A stretch of 64,000 bases of DNA from Collinsella aerofaciens (GCF_028209395.1 NZ_JAQLDQ010000001.1:186001-250000), one strand, 5' to 3'. Positions 33,181 to 41,283 are shown, counted from the stretch's first letter. The notes: a model not told the origin generated them from the letters alone. Numbers and translations: made by a program.

Positions 33181-36100
33181 ATGCTGGATCTCAGAGTTAT
33201 TTGCAAAAGGTACGTTACGCAGTCGTTTACGCAGGTAGCGCTCGACAGCGTAAGCCTGTCTTTTCGCGATAACGAGTTTGTAGCCATCCTGGGTCCTTCG
33301 GGCTCGGGTAAAACTACGATGCTCAACGTCATTGGTGGACTCGACCATTTCGATTCCGGCGACCTGCTGATCGATGGCATCTCGACCAAGGACTTCAGCG
33401 ACCGCGATTGGGATGCCTACAGAAACAATCGCATTGGCTTTGTGTTTCAGAGCTACAACCTCATTCCGCATCAGACCATTTTGGAAAACGTGGAATTGGC
33501 GCTTACGCTCACGGGCGTGGGGCATGCCGAGCGCCGCCAGCGTGCACGCAAGGCGCTTGAGGCAGTCGGTCTGGGCGAGCACGTTAACAAGCGCCCGAGC
33601 CAGCTATCGGGCGGCCAGATGCAGCGCGTGGCTATTGCCCGCGCCCTGATCAACGATCCCGAGATTGTGCTGGCTGACGAGCCGACCGGCGCCTTGGACT
33701 CAACGACATCCGTGCAGGTCATGGATTTGCTCAAGGACGTTGCGCGCGACCGTCTGGTCATCATGGTCACGCACAATCCCGAGCTGGCGTACAAGTACGC
33801 CACGCGCATCGTCACCCTGGCGGACGGCAAGATCACCGACGATTCAGATCCCTTTGATGCTGCCGAGGCCGCGCGTCGCGAGGCCAAGCCCACGCGCAAA
33901 ACCTCGATGAGCTTTGTGACGGCGCTGGGGCTTTCTGCCCGAAACCTCATGACCAAGAAGGGTCGCACGGCCATGACGGCCTTTGCGGGCTCGATTGGCA
34001 TTATCGGCATTGCGGCGATCCTGGCGCTGTCCAACGGCGTAAACGACTACATCAAAAAGGTCGAGGAGGACACGCTCTCGAGCTACCCGCTGACGATTTC
34101 CAAACAAGACTACGACCTGTCGTCCATGATGGGCGGCCATGGGGCTACCGATGAGGAGGCGTCCAAGGGCGAGGGCTCGTCCGATGACGCTACCGGTGGC
34201 AAAGCTAAGGGAACCGACAAGATCCCTGTGGTCACAGCCGTAAAGGACATGTTCGCAAGTGTTAAATCTAACGATATGACAAGCTTTAAGGCATGGCTTG
34301 ACGACGACGGCGACGGTATCAATAAAGAGGTCAACGCTATCCAGTACGGCTACGGCGTGACGCCGGTTGTCTATCGTGCGGGCAAGGGCGATGAGAAGCC
34401 TGTCCGGCTGGTGCCCAACGCTATGACCGAGGCCATGAGCGGCGGCGCAAGTTCGGCGGCAACGGTGAGCATGGATTCCATGGGAACCTCGGTCTTTAAC
34501 GAGATGATTGACGACCAGAGCCTGCTCGACAGCCAGTACGATGTCGTTGCCGGCCATTGGCCTACGTCTGCCAACGAGGCCGTGATGGTGCTTTCGAGCC
34601 GCGGCACGGTGGGTGACTACACGCTCTACAGCATCGGTGCGCTGGATATCGATGAGCTCAACGACCTGGTTAACAGTGCCATGACGGCCGACGGCAAGGT
34701 CGAGACGCCCAAGGCCGGCACCGACTTTACCTACGACGATGCGCTGTCCACGACGTTTAAGGTGCTGTCGCCGTCCGATGCCTATCGCAAAAACGAAGAG
34801 ACCGGCATGTGGACTGACATGTCTGGCGACGCCGACTTTATGAAAGCCAAGGTTGCCGACGGTATTGACGTGCGCATTGTGGGCGTGGTGCGACCCAACG
34901 AGACGGCCAACGCGAGCGCATTGACTCCGGGCATTGCCTATACGCATGCGCTGACTTGCCAGCTTATGAAGCGCGCCGCCGATTCGCAGATCGTGCAGGA
35001 GCAGCTTGTCCACCCCGAGACGGATGTCTTTACGGGCAAATCTTTCGATGAACTGCAGGGCGAGGCCAAGCAGGGCGTGGATCTGGGCAGCATGTTCAGT
35101 GTGGACGAGGCGGCGTTGAAGAGCGCGTTCTCGTTCGATGCATCTGCACTCTCGGGTGCTGCCGGTGGCATGGATCTTTCGGGCATCGATTTGTCGGGCC
35201 TGGATATTGACCTTTCGGGCGTTGGCAAGGACATCGACTTCAGCAGCATCATGGCAAAAGCACCGGCCCCAGATTTCTCGGGCATCTTTGACGGTCTGGA
35301 GCTCACGCCCGAGCAAATGCAGCAGGTGGGAACGCTTGCCAACCAACTGTTTGAGGGCTTTTTGCAGTCTGATCAGTTTAAGGCGCTGTCGCCCGAAGAT
35401 CTTAAGGACGCGTCGAAGCTCGCCGCCGCGTTCTCGTCGTATCTTGAGAATGATGCCGCAGCCCAGCAATGCCTGGCTCAGCTCAGGGCGCTGGGCGGCG
35501 ATGCCCTGGCCGAGCGCCTGCAGCAGGCGATGACCGACTATGTGCAAAAGCAGCTGGCTCCGTATCTGCAGCAGGCTATGGACCAGGTCATGAAGACGAT
35601 CAGCGAGCAGATTGCGACGACGGTATCGTCCCAGCTCAAGGCGGGCGCAGCAGGGCTTATGGATCAGATGGCGACGCAGATGTCTTCGAGTTTTACCAAC
35701 CTGGCGAGCGCTATGCGTGTGGATGCGGGCGCCTTTGCTCGTGCCATCCATTTCAACATGGACGCCGAGGACCTGAGTTCGCTCATGATGAGCTATGCCA
35801 AGGCGTCGCAGCTCACCTACGATAACAATCTGACCACGTTGGGCTATGCGGATGAGGCAGATCCCATCTCGGTTAAGATTTTCCCGCGCGACTTTGAGGC
35901 CAAGGAGCGCGTACTCGATCACATCGATGCGTATAACAAGCAGGTCAAAGCCGCCGGCCACGACGAGCAGGCAATCTCGTACACCGACTACATGGGCATT
36001 ATCATGGGTTCGGTAACCGACATCGTGAACACCATCAGCTTGGTGCTCATCGCATTTGTGAGCATCAGCTTGGTCGTCAGCTCCATCATGATCGGCATCA

Positions 36101-36435
36101 TCACCTACATCAGCGTGCTGGAACGTAAAAAGGAGATTGGCATCCTGCGCGCGATCGGCGCGTCGAAGCGCAATGTGGCCAACGTGTTCAACGCCGAGAC
36201 TTTCATCGAAGGCCTCATTGCCGGCGTCTTTGCCATTGTCGTCGTGGTGGCCGTGAGCTTTCCGGTTAATGCCTGGGCGCTTGCGGCCAAGCAGGTGCCC
36301 AACCTGATGAGCCTGCCCGTTCAAGACGCGCTGATGCTCATTGTAATTTCGGTGCTGCTGACGGTCGTTGCCGGCCTGCTGCCTGCTCGCAGCGCATCCA
36401 AGAAAGACCCTGTGGAAGCCCTACGCTCCGAATAA
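33181..36435 (+). CDS. ABC transporter ATPase-FtsX permease fusion (MacB-like)
   Basis: The 1084-residue protein begins with an ABC ATPase: Walker [11 protein letters not shown], signature [15 protein letters not shown], Walker [15 protein letters not shown] first transmembrane helix near 260-285 is followed by an extracytoplasmic region of about 650 residues, then three FtsX-type helices at the end with [17 protein letters not shown]. The external region has [16 protein letters not shown] repeats and long helices. MacB-type proteins act by mechanotransmission on lipoproteins, peptides or hydrolases. I prefer ATG 33181, nine bases after GAGAGAGG, over a TTG at 33172. Confidence 0.9.
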   Translation: MLDLRVICKRYVTQSFTQVALDSVSLSFRDNEFVAILGPSGSGKTTMLNVIGGLDHFDSGDLLIDGISTKDFSDRDWDAYRNNRIGFVFQSYNLIPHQTILENVELALTLTGVGHAERRQRARKALEAVGLGEHVNKRPSQLSGGQMQRVAIARALINDPEIVLADEPTGALDSTTSVQVMDLLKDVARDRLVIMVTHNPELAYKYATRIVTLADGKITDDSDPFDAAEAARREAKPTRKTSMSFVTALGLSARNLMTKKGRTAMTAFAGSIGIIGIAAILALSNGVNDYIKKVEEDTLSSYPLTISKQDYDLSSMMGGHGATDEEASKGEGSSDDATGGKAKGTDKIPVVTAVKDMFASVKSNDMTSFKAWLDDDGDGINKEVNAIQYGYGVTPVVYRAGKGDEKPVRLVPNAMTEAMSGGASSAATVSMDSMGTSVFNEMIDDQSLLDSQYDVVAGHWPTSANEAVMVLSSRGTVGDYTLYSIGALDIDELNDLVNSAMTADGKVETPKAGTDFTYDDALSTTFKVLSPSDAYRKNEETGMWTDMSGDADFMKAKVADGIDVRIVGVVRPNETANASALTPGIAYTHALTCQLMKRAADSQIVQEQLVHPETDVFTGKSFDELQGEAKQGVDLGSMFSVDEAALKSAFSFDASALSGAAGGMDLSGIDLSGLDIDLSGVGKDIDFSSIMAKAPAPDFSGIFDGLELTPEQMQQVGTLANQLFEGFLQSDQFKALSPEDLKDASKLAAAFSSYLENDAAAQQCLAQLRALGGDALAERLQQAMTDYVQKQLAPYLQQAMDQVMKTISEQIATTVSSQLKAGAAGLMDQMATQMSSSFTNLASAMRVDAGAFARAIHFNMDAEDLSSLMMSYAKASQLTYDNNLTTLGYADEADPISVKIFPRDFEAKERVLDHIDAYNKQVKAAGHDEQAISYTDYMGIIMGSVTDIVNTISLVLIAFVSISLVVSSIMIGIITYISVLERKKEIGILRAIGASKRNVANVFNAETFIEGLIAGVFAIVVVVAVSFPVNAWALAAKQVPNLMSLPVQDALMLIVISVLLTVVAGLLPARSASKKDPVEALRSE

Positions 36436-36466
36436 TGTGACAAAGGGACAGTCCCTTTGTCACATT
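36434..36466. repeat. TGTGACAAAGGGAC palindromic repeat, copy 3 (perfect)
   Basis: AATGTGACAAAGGGAC and GTCCCTTTGTCACATT are perfect 16-bp arms around a single A. It lies directly at the stop codon of the ABC gene and in front of a converging gene, where its RNA hairpin could also act as a bidirectional terminator. Confidence 0.9.
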
Positions 36467-36472
36467 GGGTGG

Positions 36473-37606
36473 CTAGCTCGTTTTGCCCATCAATGTGATA
36501 CGGATGCTTGGATGGGTGTACTCGTCAAATTCATCCTCGGGATCCGTGTCAAACGAATAGTACGTTTTGATGGGGCTGTCACTCGTCCTGATGGAGATTC
36601 TCTCGTAGAGCGAACCGTTCAAAAAAGCCTGCCTAAACTCTTCGGGGAGCTTTTGCGGTGCTAGGAGCTCGGGACTCACGGTCTTGACGTCTACGGTTTG
36701 GACGACAGAGGAAAGCTCATCCAAGTCAAGCTCGACACGGGCGAGGTTGTCCTCAAGGCTCGCGTCGGGGCCGATCTCTGCGATGTAGCTCACTTCCTTG
36801 AGCGTTCCCTTGTTGTCGAAATCCAGGTACGTATAGGTCTTCTGGGTATCGGAGTCGCCGTCGTGCAGATAGCCGCGGACGTGATAGCCGTAATCTTGAT
36901 ATCGCTCGTAAGGGTCATCGGCGGACACGTACTCGCATGCGGGCTCTAGCGTCTTGCGGGCGATGGCGATCTGCTCGGCCGCGGCCTCGGCATTCTCCTG
37001 CATCTCGATGTTTCCCTGTGCCAGCTGCGGGATATAGGCACCGCACACGATTGCGAGGGGCAGCGCCACAAGCGCGATAATCCACTTTTTTGCACGGGGG
37101 ATAGGCACGCCATGGACTTCCGCCATGGCCTTTGCGTTGACATAGCTTTCGGTAAGTACGTCCGCTGCGGTGGCGACGGCGCCTACGGCAGCGGCGACTT
37201 CTGCCGCGCCACCCAGGTTGCGCGCGGTCTCGTTGTCGCTGTTCTTGAGCAGGCGCGCGGCGGCCTGCGTGCCAATAACGCCCGCGATTTGTGCCGAGCG
37301 GTCTTTCTCGGACTGCTCGACGGCGAGTCGGCGCTGCATTTCTTTCCACTGCTTGCCGCGCATGCCAAAGCGCGGCGCGAGCGCGCAATAGCAGAAGATG
37401 GCGAGCTCGACGGCGGTGAGCACCAGGGCGGCCATCATGCCCGTCTCCTGGAAGCCTTCGTGATGGAAGACGATGTCGTCAATCATTTCGAAGGGAATGA
37501 TCAAAAAAGGCAGCACAAACGCCATGGCAAGCGCTGCACCGGCAACCTTGGGGTAGATGCAGTATCGCTGGATACGCTTGCGTTCTTGTTCGGAAAGTGT
37601 TGCCAT
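36473..37606 (-). CDS. Membrane protein of unknown function
   Basis: The 377-residue product starts at 37606 with the site AAGGA. It has hydrophobic segments near 20-38, 56-76 and 174-193; the region between the last two is cytoplasmic, Ala-rich and helical, and the last 185 residues form a soluble extracytoplasmic domain rich in acidic residues (DTDPEDEFDEYTHPS near the end). I do not recognise the family. The neighbour upstream on the same strand is a DUF3592-type membrane protein, and both may belong to one transcript. Confidence 0.75.
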   Translation of the reverse strand: MATLSEQERKRIQRYCIYPKVAGAALAMAFVLPFLIIPFEMIDDIVFHHEGFQETGMMAALVLTAVELAIFCYCALAPRFGMRGKQWKEMQRRLAVEQSEKDRSAQIAGVIGTQAAARLLKNSDNETARNLGGAAEVAAAVGAVATAADVLTESYVNAKAMAEVHGVPIPRAKKWIIALVALPLAIVCGAYIPQLAQGNIEMQENAEAAAEQIAIARKTLEPACEYVSADDPYERYQDYGYHVRGYLHDGDSDTQKTYTYLDFDNKGTLKEVSYIAEIGPDASLEDNLARVELDLDELSSVVQTVDVKTVSPELLAPQKLPEEFRQAFLNGSLYERISIRTSDSPIKTYYSFDTDPEDEFDEYTHPSIRITLMGKTS

Positions 37607-37669
37607 GGCTGATCCTTGGTGTCGTAACGGTCGTTGCGGCGCATGGGGCGCGGGGCGCATCAGTTTGAG

Positions 37670-38197
37670 CTAGCGCTGGATAAGAACATAGAACAAGATG
37701 CTCATCGCGATGAGCAAGAAGCCTGCGATGTTAAACATCAGTGTGGCAAAGTTGCCCACGATGGGGCGTTCGACATAGCTTTTGTCTGGGTTGCTGGGGT
37801 TGTAGTACACGGTCATTTGGCTACCGAGGGGCCAAAGCTGCTCCGCGAGGGTGCCTAGGCGGGCGATGGGGCCTGTCTGCACGTGCAGCCAGCCCTTGGC
37901 GTCTTCGTAGGCGGTGGCTTGCGTGCGGATGGGGAGTCCCGACAAGCTTTTGGTCTTTATGCCACGGAATTGTTTTTTCGCGCGGTATTGCGTGCCGTCG
38001 ACGGTGTATTCCAAAACGGGTTTCATTCTGCCTTCACCCATAAAGCGATGGTCGATGACCGTCCCCATGGTCACGGCGGTACAGGCCTTGGCTTTCTTGC
38101 GGGCGGCGGCCTTCATGAGCATGCTCGCTCCGATAAACAGGATGCCGATGCCTCCAACCGAGATGAGCGCGAGCAGAGATATCTGCGAGGTGGTCAT
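37670..38197 (-). CDS. DUF3592-type membrane protein
   Basis: The 175-residue product starts at 38197 with the site AAGGAG. It has one helix at each end (about 8-28 and 150-172) and a beta-rich middle with VLEYTVDGTQYRAKK and MTVYYNPSNPDKSYV, which is the DUF3592 signature (a short extracytoplasmic domain with an H/YYNPxNP motif). The function is unknown. An 11-G tract lies 72 bp upstream of the start and could vary its promoter. Confidence 0.8.
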   Translation of the reverse strand: MTTSQISLLALISVGGIGILFIGASMLMKAAARKKAKACTAVTMGTVIDHRFMGEGRMKPVLEYTVDGTQYRAKKQFRGIKTKSLSGLPIRTQATAYEDAKGWLHVQTGPIARLGTLAEQLWPLGSQMTVYYNPSNPDKSYVERPIVGNFATLMFNIAGFLLIAMSILFYVLIQR

Positions 38198-38269
38198 GGC
38201 GTTCTCCTTTGGCGCGATACCGTCATATGTGACCCAGTATAGAGAATCCCGCCATCGATGAGCTATTGC

Positions 38270-38280
38270 GGGGGGGGGGG
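38270..38280. repeat. Homopolymeric tract of 11 G
   Basis: An uninterrupted run of 11 G on the plus strand lies 72 bp upstream of the DUF3592 gene start. Runs of this length slip in replication and often mediate phase variation. Confidence 0.9.
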
Positions 38281-38289
38281 TCAATTCTG

Positions 38290-38322
38290 AATGTGACAAA
38301 TGGACTGTTCCTTTGTCACATC
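38290..38322. repeat. TGTGACAAA-type palindromic repeat, copy 4
   Basis: AATGTGACAAATGGAC and GTTCCTTTGTCACATC are imperfect inverted arms around a short centre, related to copy 3. The flank CGGGGA also resembles copy 2. Confidence 0.75.
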
Positions 38323-38335
38323 GGGGACTGCGGAA

Positions 38336-38521
38336 TCGAGGTCTAATACTTTTCCCGAGAAGTGAACGAGTGAAAACGGACTCCCGAAGCATCGACACTT
38401 TTAGCGTGCAATTTCCTGCGGTTTTGCCAGTCAAATCCTGCGGTTTTGACGCCTAAAAATGCTAATGCTTCGGGGGTCCAAATACAGCCGTTCACTTCTC
38501 GGGAAAAGTATTAGACCTCGA
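38336..38521. repeat. 186-bp inverted-repeat element
   Basis: The outer arms at 38336-38368 and 38489-38521 are perfect 33-bp reverse complements (TCGAGGTCTAATACTTTTCC at the left end). Inside them the arms continue imperfectly for about 40 bp, sharing CCCGAAGCAT. The centre has two direct copies of CCTGCGGTTTTG. There is no transposase gene and no clear target duplication. It looks like a small non-autonomous mobile element or a large hairpin-forming repeat. Confidence 0.85.
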
Positions 38522-38575
38522 AATATGGGCGGCGTTCGCGAACGGCAACTAGCTTGCGTCCGGTAGCCGGCACTT

Positions 38576-38602
38576 GGGGCAAAGGGACTGCCCTTTTGCC
38601 CC
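38576..38602. repeat. Hairpin related to the AAAGGGAC palindromes
   Basis: GGGGCAAAGGG and CCCTTTTGCCCC form inverted arms around ACTG. The core AAAGGGACTG is shared with the TGTGACAAAGGGAC family, but the outer arms differ, and the left flank CCGGCACTTGGGG resembles the hairpin at 51044. Confidence 0.6.
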
Positions 38603-38685
38603 TTCACCATTGCATCGTATCTGGTGTGGAAAAAATATCGCCTGCGTTCTCGCGCCTGCGAAGAGTTTCTGAACCGTTTGAATAG

Positions 38686-38718
38686 GATGTGACAAGGGGG
38701 CAGTCCCTTTGCCGCATT
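38686..38718. repeat. TGTGACAAGG-type palindromic repeat, copy 5
   Basis: GATGTGACAAGGGG and CCCTTTGCCGCATT are imperfect inverted arms. It lies 14 bp upstream of the dihydrouridine synthase start, so its RNA hairpin would sit in the leader near the ribosome-binding site. Confidence 0.75.
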
Positions 38719-38731
38719 GATCTGAGAGTGG

Positions 38732-39691
38732 ATGTTGATGTATTTATCGCTGGCCCCTATGGAGGGGATTACCGGGCATGTGTTCCGTCGCGTGCATGCG
38801 GAGTGTTTCGGCGCACTCGATTGTTATTACACGCCGTTTTTGCCGCCGCCGCGCGTGGGCAACCGCTTTGGCGGTAAGGCGTTTAAAGAGGTCGATCCCG
38901 CCAATAACCAGGGGCTTAACGTGGTGCCTCAGCTGATGTCCAAGAATGCGGATGAGTTTGTGTGGGCGGCGCAGGTGCTCGCCGACATGGGTTATCACGA
39001 GGTCAATCTCAACCTTGGCTGCCCCTCGGGCACGGTTGTAGCCAAGGGGAAGGGTTCGGGTTTCTTGCGCAATCTCGACGAGCTCGAGGTGTTCTTGAGC
39101 GACGTGTGCGAACGCTCGCCGTTGCCGGTGTCGGTCAAGACCAGGCTGGGGTTGGAAAGCGACGACGAATACGAGCGTGTGCTTGACCTCTATTGCCGCA
39201 TGCCGCTGGCAGAGCTGATCGTGCATCCGCGCGTGCAAAAGGACCGCTATGCGGGTTCGCCGCGCAAAGAGTTTTACGGCGAGACGCTGGAGCGGGCGCC
39301 GTTTCCCGTGGCCTATAACGGTGACATTTTTGATCTTGAGGGCATGGACGCGCTGGTGGAGGCCTATCCCGGAACGCGTCACGTAATGTTGGGGCGCGGC
39401 TTGCTTGCGAACCCCGCACTGGCTCGCATGGTTAAGGGCGGCCCTACTGCCACGGCTGCTGAGCTGCAGCGCTTCCACGACACGCTGTTTGCGGCATATG
39501 CGGAAGAGATTGGCGGCAATGCGGTCTTTCGCATGAAGGAGTGGTGGTTCTACGCCAAATGCGCCTTCGCCGATCCCGCTAACGTTCACAAGATCGTGCG
39601 CAAGACCAAAAAGGTCGACGAATACCGCGCCGCCGTCGAGCGCGTCTTTCGCGAACAGCCACTTGCGCCCATAGCCCGCTTTCACGGCTAG
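38732..39691 (+). CDS. tRNA-dihydrouridine synthase
   Basis: The 319-residue FMN enzyme would reduce uridines in tRNA. SLAPMEGITGHVFRR opens the TIM barrel, NLNLGCPSGTVVAKGKGSG carries the catalytic Cys of GCP, LIVHPRVQKDRYAG is the FMN and tRNA region, and YNGDIFDLEG and HVMLGRGLLANP are the phosphate-binding loops. It is closest in style to DusC/DusB; the exact target position is not predictable. The start is ATG 38732 after GAGAG; ATG 38738 is a possible alternative. A palindromic repeat precedes it, and a CTAG-bounded repeat begins right after the stop. Confidence 0.9.
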   Translation: MLMYLSLAPMEGITGHVFRRVHAECFGALDCYYTPFLPPPRVGNRFGGKAFKEVDPANNQGLNVVPQLMSKNADEFVWAAQVLADMGYHEVNLNLGCPSGTVVAKGKGSGFLRNLDELEVFLSDVCERSPLPVSVKTRLGLESDDEYERVLDLYCRMPLAELIVHPRVQKDRYAGSPRKEFYGETLERAPFPVAYNGDIFDLEGMDALVEAYPGTRHVMLGRGLLANPALARMVKGGPTATAAELQRFHDTLFAAYAEEIGGNAVFRMKEWWFYAKCAFADPANVHKIVRKTKKVDEYRAAVERVFREQPLAPIARFHG

Positions 39692-39692
39692 T

Positions 39693-39748
39693 TAGTCGTT
39701 GGGGACGTTCTTTAACGACTACTCATTTAAGTGCGTCCCCAACGACTA
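39693..39748. repeat. CTAG-type palindromic dimer, copy 1
   Basis: TAGTCGTTGGGGACG at 39693 is the exact reverse complement of CGTCCCCAACGACTA ending at 39748. The element is two about 28-bp units head to head, each itself beginning TAGTCGTT and ending AACGACTA. It starts 2 bp after the dihydrouridine synthase stop. Related units lie at 40408, 40811, 40934, 50987 and 61812. Confidence 0.85.
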
Positions 39749-39752
39749 TGTT

Positions 39753-39839
39753 GCAAAAGCTGTACGTCAGCACCCAAAGATGTCGAAAAATGTCGACTTT
39801 GGATGCTGACATACACGTTTGGGTTCGGCGGGGGACTAG
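39753..39839. repeat. 87-bp repeat module, copy 1
   Basis: The module runs from GCAAAAGCTGTACG to GGCGGGGGACTAG and contains an internal inverted repeat (GTCAGCACCCAAAG against CTTTGGATGCTGAC). A closely similar copy is at 40846-40933. Its last bases supply the stop codon of the ribbon-helix-helix gene on the minus strand. Confidence 0.85.
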
Positions 39840-40102
39840 GCAATCCTTGCGTCAAGGGTAATGAGCTCCCTGAGCCGCTCTGTGCGTGTCTGCCCATGAC
39901 GCTTTGCCTTTGCGTCAAACGCCTCAAGAACCGATTCACCCACACGTGCCGATAAAACAACGCTTGACTCATCAGAGATCGACGGCCTTCCCAGCTTGAT
40001 GGTGCGACCCTTCGGCCACTCATCTTTTTCGTATGCCTCCGCGGCTTTCTCCAACTCTCCGGGTGCAAACCCCATCATCTTTTCGAGCTGCTTAGCATCC
40101 AT
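39836..40102 (-). CDS. Orphan ribbon-helix-helix protein, antitoxin-like
   Basis: The 88-residue product starts at 40102 with the strong site AGGAGG. The C-terminal half has the RHH pattern SVVLSARVGESVLEAFDAKA, then KRHGQTRTERLRELI, as in CopG or type II antitoxin-like proteins; the N-terminal half (MDAKQLEKMMGFAPGELEKA) is acidic and helical. No toxin gene is next to it on either side. The stop codon is contributed by the 87-bp repeat, so the original end may have been altered by the repeat's insertion. Upstream sequence is AT-rich and looks like a promoter. Confidence 0.75.
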   Translation of the reverse strand: MDAKQLEKMMGFAPGELEKAAEAYEKDEWPKGRTIKLGRPSISDESSVVLSARVGESVLEAFDAKAKRHGQTRTERLRELITLDARIA

Positions 40103-40375
40103 AGCGCCTCCTATCGATCGACATAATGTCGAGCGCTGGTTCTCGGAATCTCTTTTTGTATACAGTTTTGTAGACAAAAATACAAGCAGCTTATCAAGCT
40201 AATTAGCGTGTTTTGACTAGTTTTTTCGATAGGAAATGGGCATCGATGGTTTCGATATTTCTTCACTTTCCAAGTCGGAACATGAGCGCTCATTGAACCT
40301 GCAGAGGGGGCACTTTAACAAACTATCGAGGTTCTGGCCAGGAGCTTTCACCGGTCTTCGGTGGTGAGAACAGCT

Positions 40376-40404
40376 CAATTCGCGACACAGTGTGTCGCGA
40401 ATTG
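40376..40404. repeat. Perfect 29-bp palindrome
   Basis: CAATTCGCGACACA and TGTGTCGCGAATTG are perfect 14-bp arms around one G. It stands alone in the gap and could be an operator, a terminator stem or a relic end of a mobile element. Confidence 0.8.
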
Positions 40405-40407
40405 GAG

Positions 40408-40496
40408 TAGTCGCTGAGTGTTCTTTAACAACTAGTCATTCAAGAAGAGAGCGTCTAAGTGCCGGAATTGCTATTTTGAGTCGTCCCTAACGACTA
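40408..40496. repeat. Degenerate CTAG-type palindromic repeat
   Basis: TAGTCGCTGAGTGTTCTTTA and AACAACTAGTCATTCAAG, then CGTCCCTAACGACTA at the end, preserve the order of the CTAG-type unit with several substitutions and an internal insertion of about 30 bp. Confidence 0.55.
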
Positions 40497-40528
40497 TTCT
40501 GGAGGGCAGTGTGCAAAAAAGGGTAAAT

Positions 40529-40594
40529 ATGAGTACTGTTGCCATTGTGGTTGCATTTATCTTCTTCAAAAATAAGGTCCCTGATGAGATTTAA
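40529..40594 (+). CDS. Candidate hydrophobic micro-protein (21 aa)
   Basis: ATG 40529 after AAGGG gives MSTVAIVVAFIFF followed by KNKVPDEI and a stop. One short hydrophobic helix and a charged tail resemble type I toxin-like or small membrane peptides. Its start is mirrored by the minus-strand frame at 40718. This is a reading of a pattern only; no homologue is known to me. Confidence 0.25.
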   Translation: MSTVAIVVAFIFFKNKVPDEI

Positions 40595-40718
40595 TACCAT
40601 TAGGCTTCTCTTTTATTGAACATATGGGGATAAATAACGCCATCTGCGGACGCTTGGGGCGTTGAATGATCCCTGAAATGATTAAAATCGCTGTTACTAA
40701 ACAAGTAGCAGTACTCAT
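40566..40718 (-). CDS. Candidate hydrophobic small protein (50 aa)
   Basis: The minus-strand frame from ATG 40718 begins MSTATCLVTAILIISGIIQR and ends in a basic, polar tail. The first 14 residues are similar to those of the convergent 21-residue frame, because both starts lie in the 31-bp inverted arms. The ribosome-binding site is weak (GG). It may be an unexpressed relic. Confidence 0.22.
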   Translation of the reverse strand: MSTATCLVTAILIISGIIQRPKRPQMALFIPICSIKEKPNGIKSHQGPYF

Positions 40719-40810
40719 ATTTGCCATTTTTTGAACACGGTCCTCTAAGGAGCCCTTTCCAGAGACGTCGGATGGCTTCAAACAGCCATAATCCAAAGGC
40801 CGTCTCAAGC

Positions 40811-40990
40811 AACTAGTCATTTAAGAACGTCCCCAACGACCGCCCACAAAAAGCTGTACGCCAGCATTCAAAGGTGTCGAAAAAAGTCGACTTTGGATGC
40901 TGGCGTATATGTTTGGGTTCGGCGGGGGACTAGTTATTGGGGACGTTCTTTAACGACTACTCATTTAAGTGCGTCCCCAATGAGTACTAG
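40811..40990. repeat. Composite repeat: CTAG unit, 87-bp module, CTAG dimer
   Basis: A single CTAG-type unit (AACTAGTCATTTAAGAACG, 40811-40840) is followed by the second copy of the 87-bp module (40846-40933) and then a head-to-head dimer (ATTGGGGACG at 40936 against CGTCCCCAAT ending 40982). The right end, CTAG at 40986-40989, contributes the stop codon of the glutaredoxin gene on the minus strand. Confidence 0.85.
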
Positions 40991-41232
40991 ATCAGGTTCT
41001 CCTGTACCCAGGCGATGATGTCGCTCGATTCGTAGAGTGGCTTGCCGTCGATGAACAGGCAGGGAACCTGGCGTTTTCCGCCGACGGCGATGAGCGTCTG
41101 CTCGGCATCGGGGTCGGTCGAGATATTGCGCTCAGGGATGGTCACGCCGTTATCCGCCAAAAAGCGCTTGACCTTTATGCAATACGGGCAGCCGGTCATA
41201 ACGTACAGCTCGAGCTTGTGATCAGTAGCCAT
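40987..41232 (-). CDS. Glutaredoxin-like protein
   Basis: The 81-residue thioredoxin-fold protein has the active-site CPYC in YVMTGCPYCIKVKRFL and the cis-Pro loop KRQVPCLFIDGKPLYES, as in GrxC/NrdH-type proteins. It would reduce disulfides or glutathione-like mixed disulfides in the cytoplasm. It starts at 41232 with GGAG, 51 bp after the TipAS-type regulator, and may share its transcript. The stop codon lies in the neighbouring repeat element, so the last residues (QENLI) may have been shaped by the repeat. Confidence 0.9.
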   Translation of the reverse strand: MATDHKLELYVMTGCPYCIKVKRFLADNGVTIPERNISTDPDAEQTLIAVGGKRQVPCLFIDGKPLYESSDIIAWVQENLI

Positions 41233-41283
41233 AGGTCTCCAATCGGTTGAGGTTTCGGTTGAGATACCCAAAGCCGCCGCAGT

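Larger units (their letters stand above)
38198..38731. other. Repeat-rich spacer without genes
   Basis: The 534-bp gap between the DUF3592 gene and the dihydrouridine synthase gene has no credible reading frame. It holds an 11-G tract, two copies of the TGTGACAAAG palindrome, a 186-bp inverted-repeat element and another hairpin, each listed separately. Confidence 0.8.
40509..40738. repeat. 230-bp segment bounded by 31-bp inverted arms
   Basis: The arms at 40509-40539 and 40708-40738 match at 27 of 31 positions (shared core AAATATGAGTACTG). Each arm contains the start of a small reading frame (MST...). The segment could be an inverted duplication of a tiny gene or a small mobile element. Confidence 0.6.
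40103..40986. other. AT-rich, repeat-rich spacer
   Basis: About 880 bp between the ribbon-helix-helix gene and the glutaredoxin gene. It contains the antitoxin promoter region, a perfect palindrome, a degenerate CTAG-type repeat, a 230-bp inverted-repeat segment with two tiny reading frames, and a composite CTAG/87-bp element. The first 200 bp are much lower in GC than the rest of the window, a sign of acquired DNA. No gene longer than 50 codons is convincing. Confidence 0.7.

Noticed and set aside
39836-40102. Complete toxin-antitoxin operon
   Set aside because: Only the RHH antitoxin-like gene is present; neither side has a toxin-sized gene with a supporting site.
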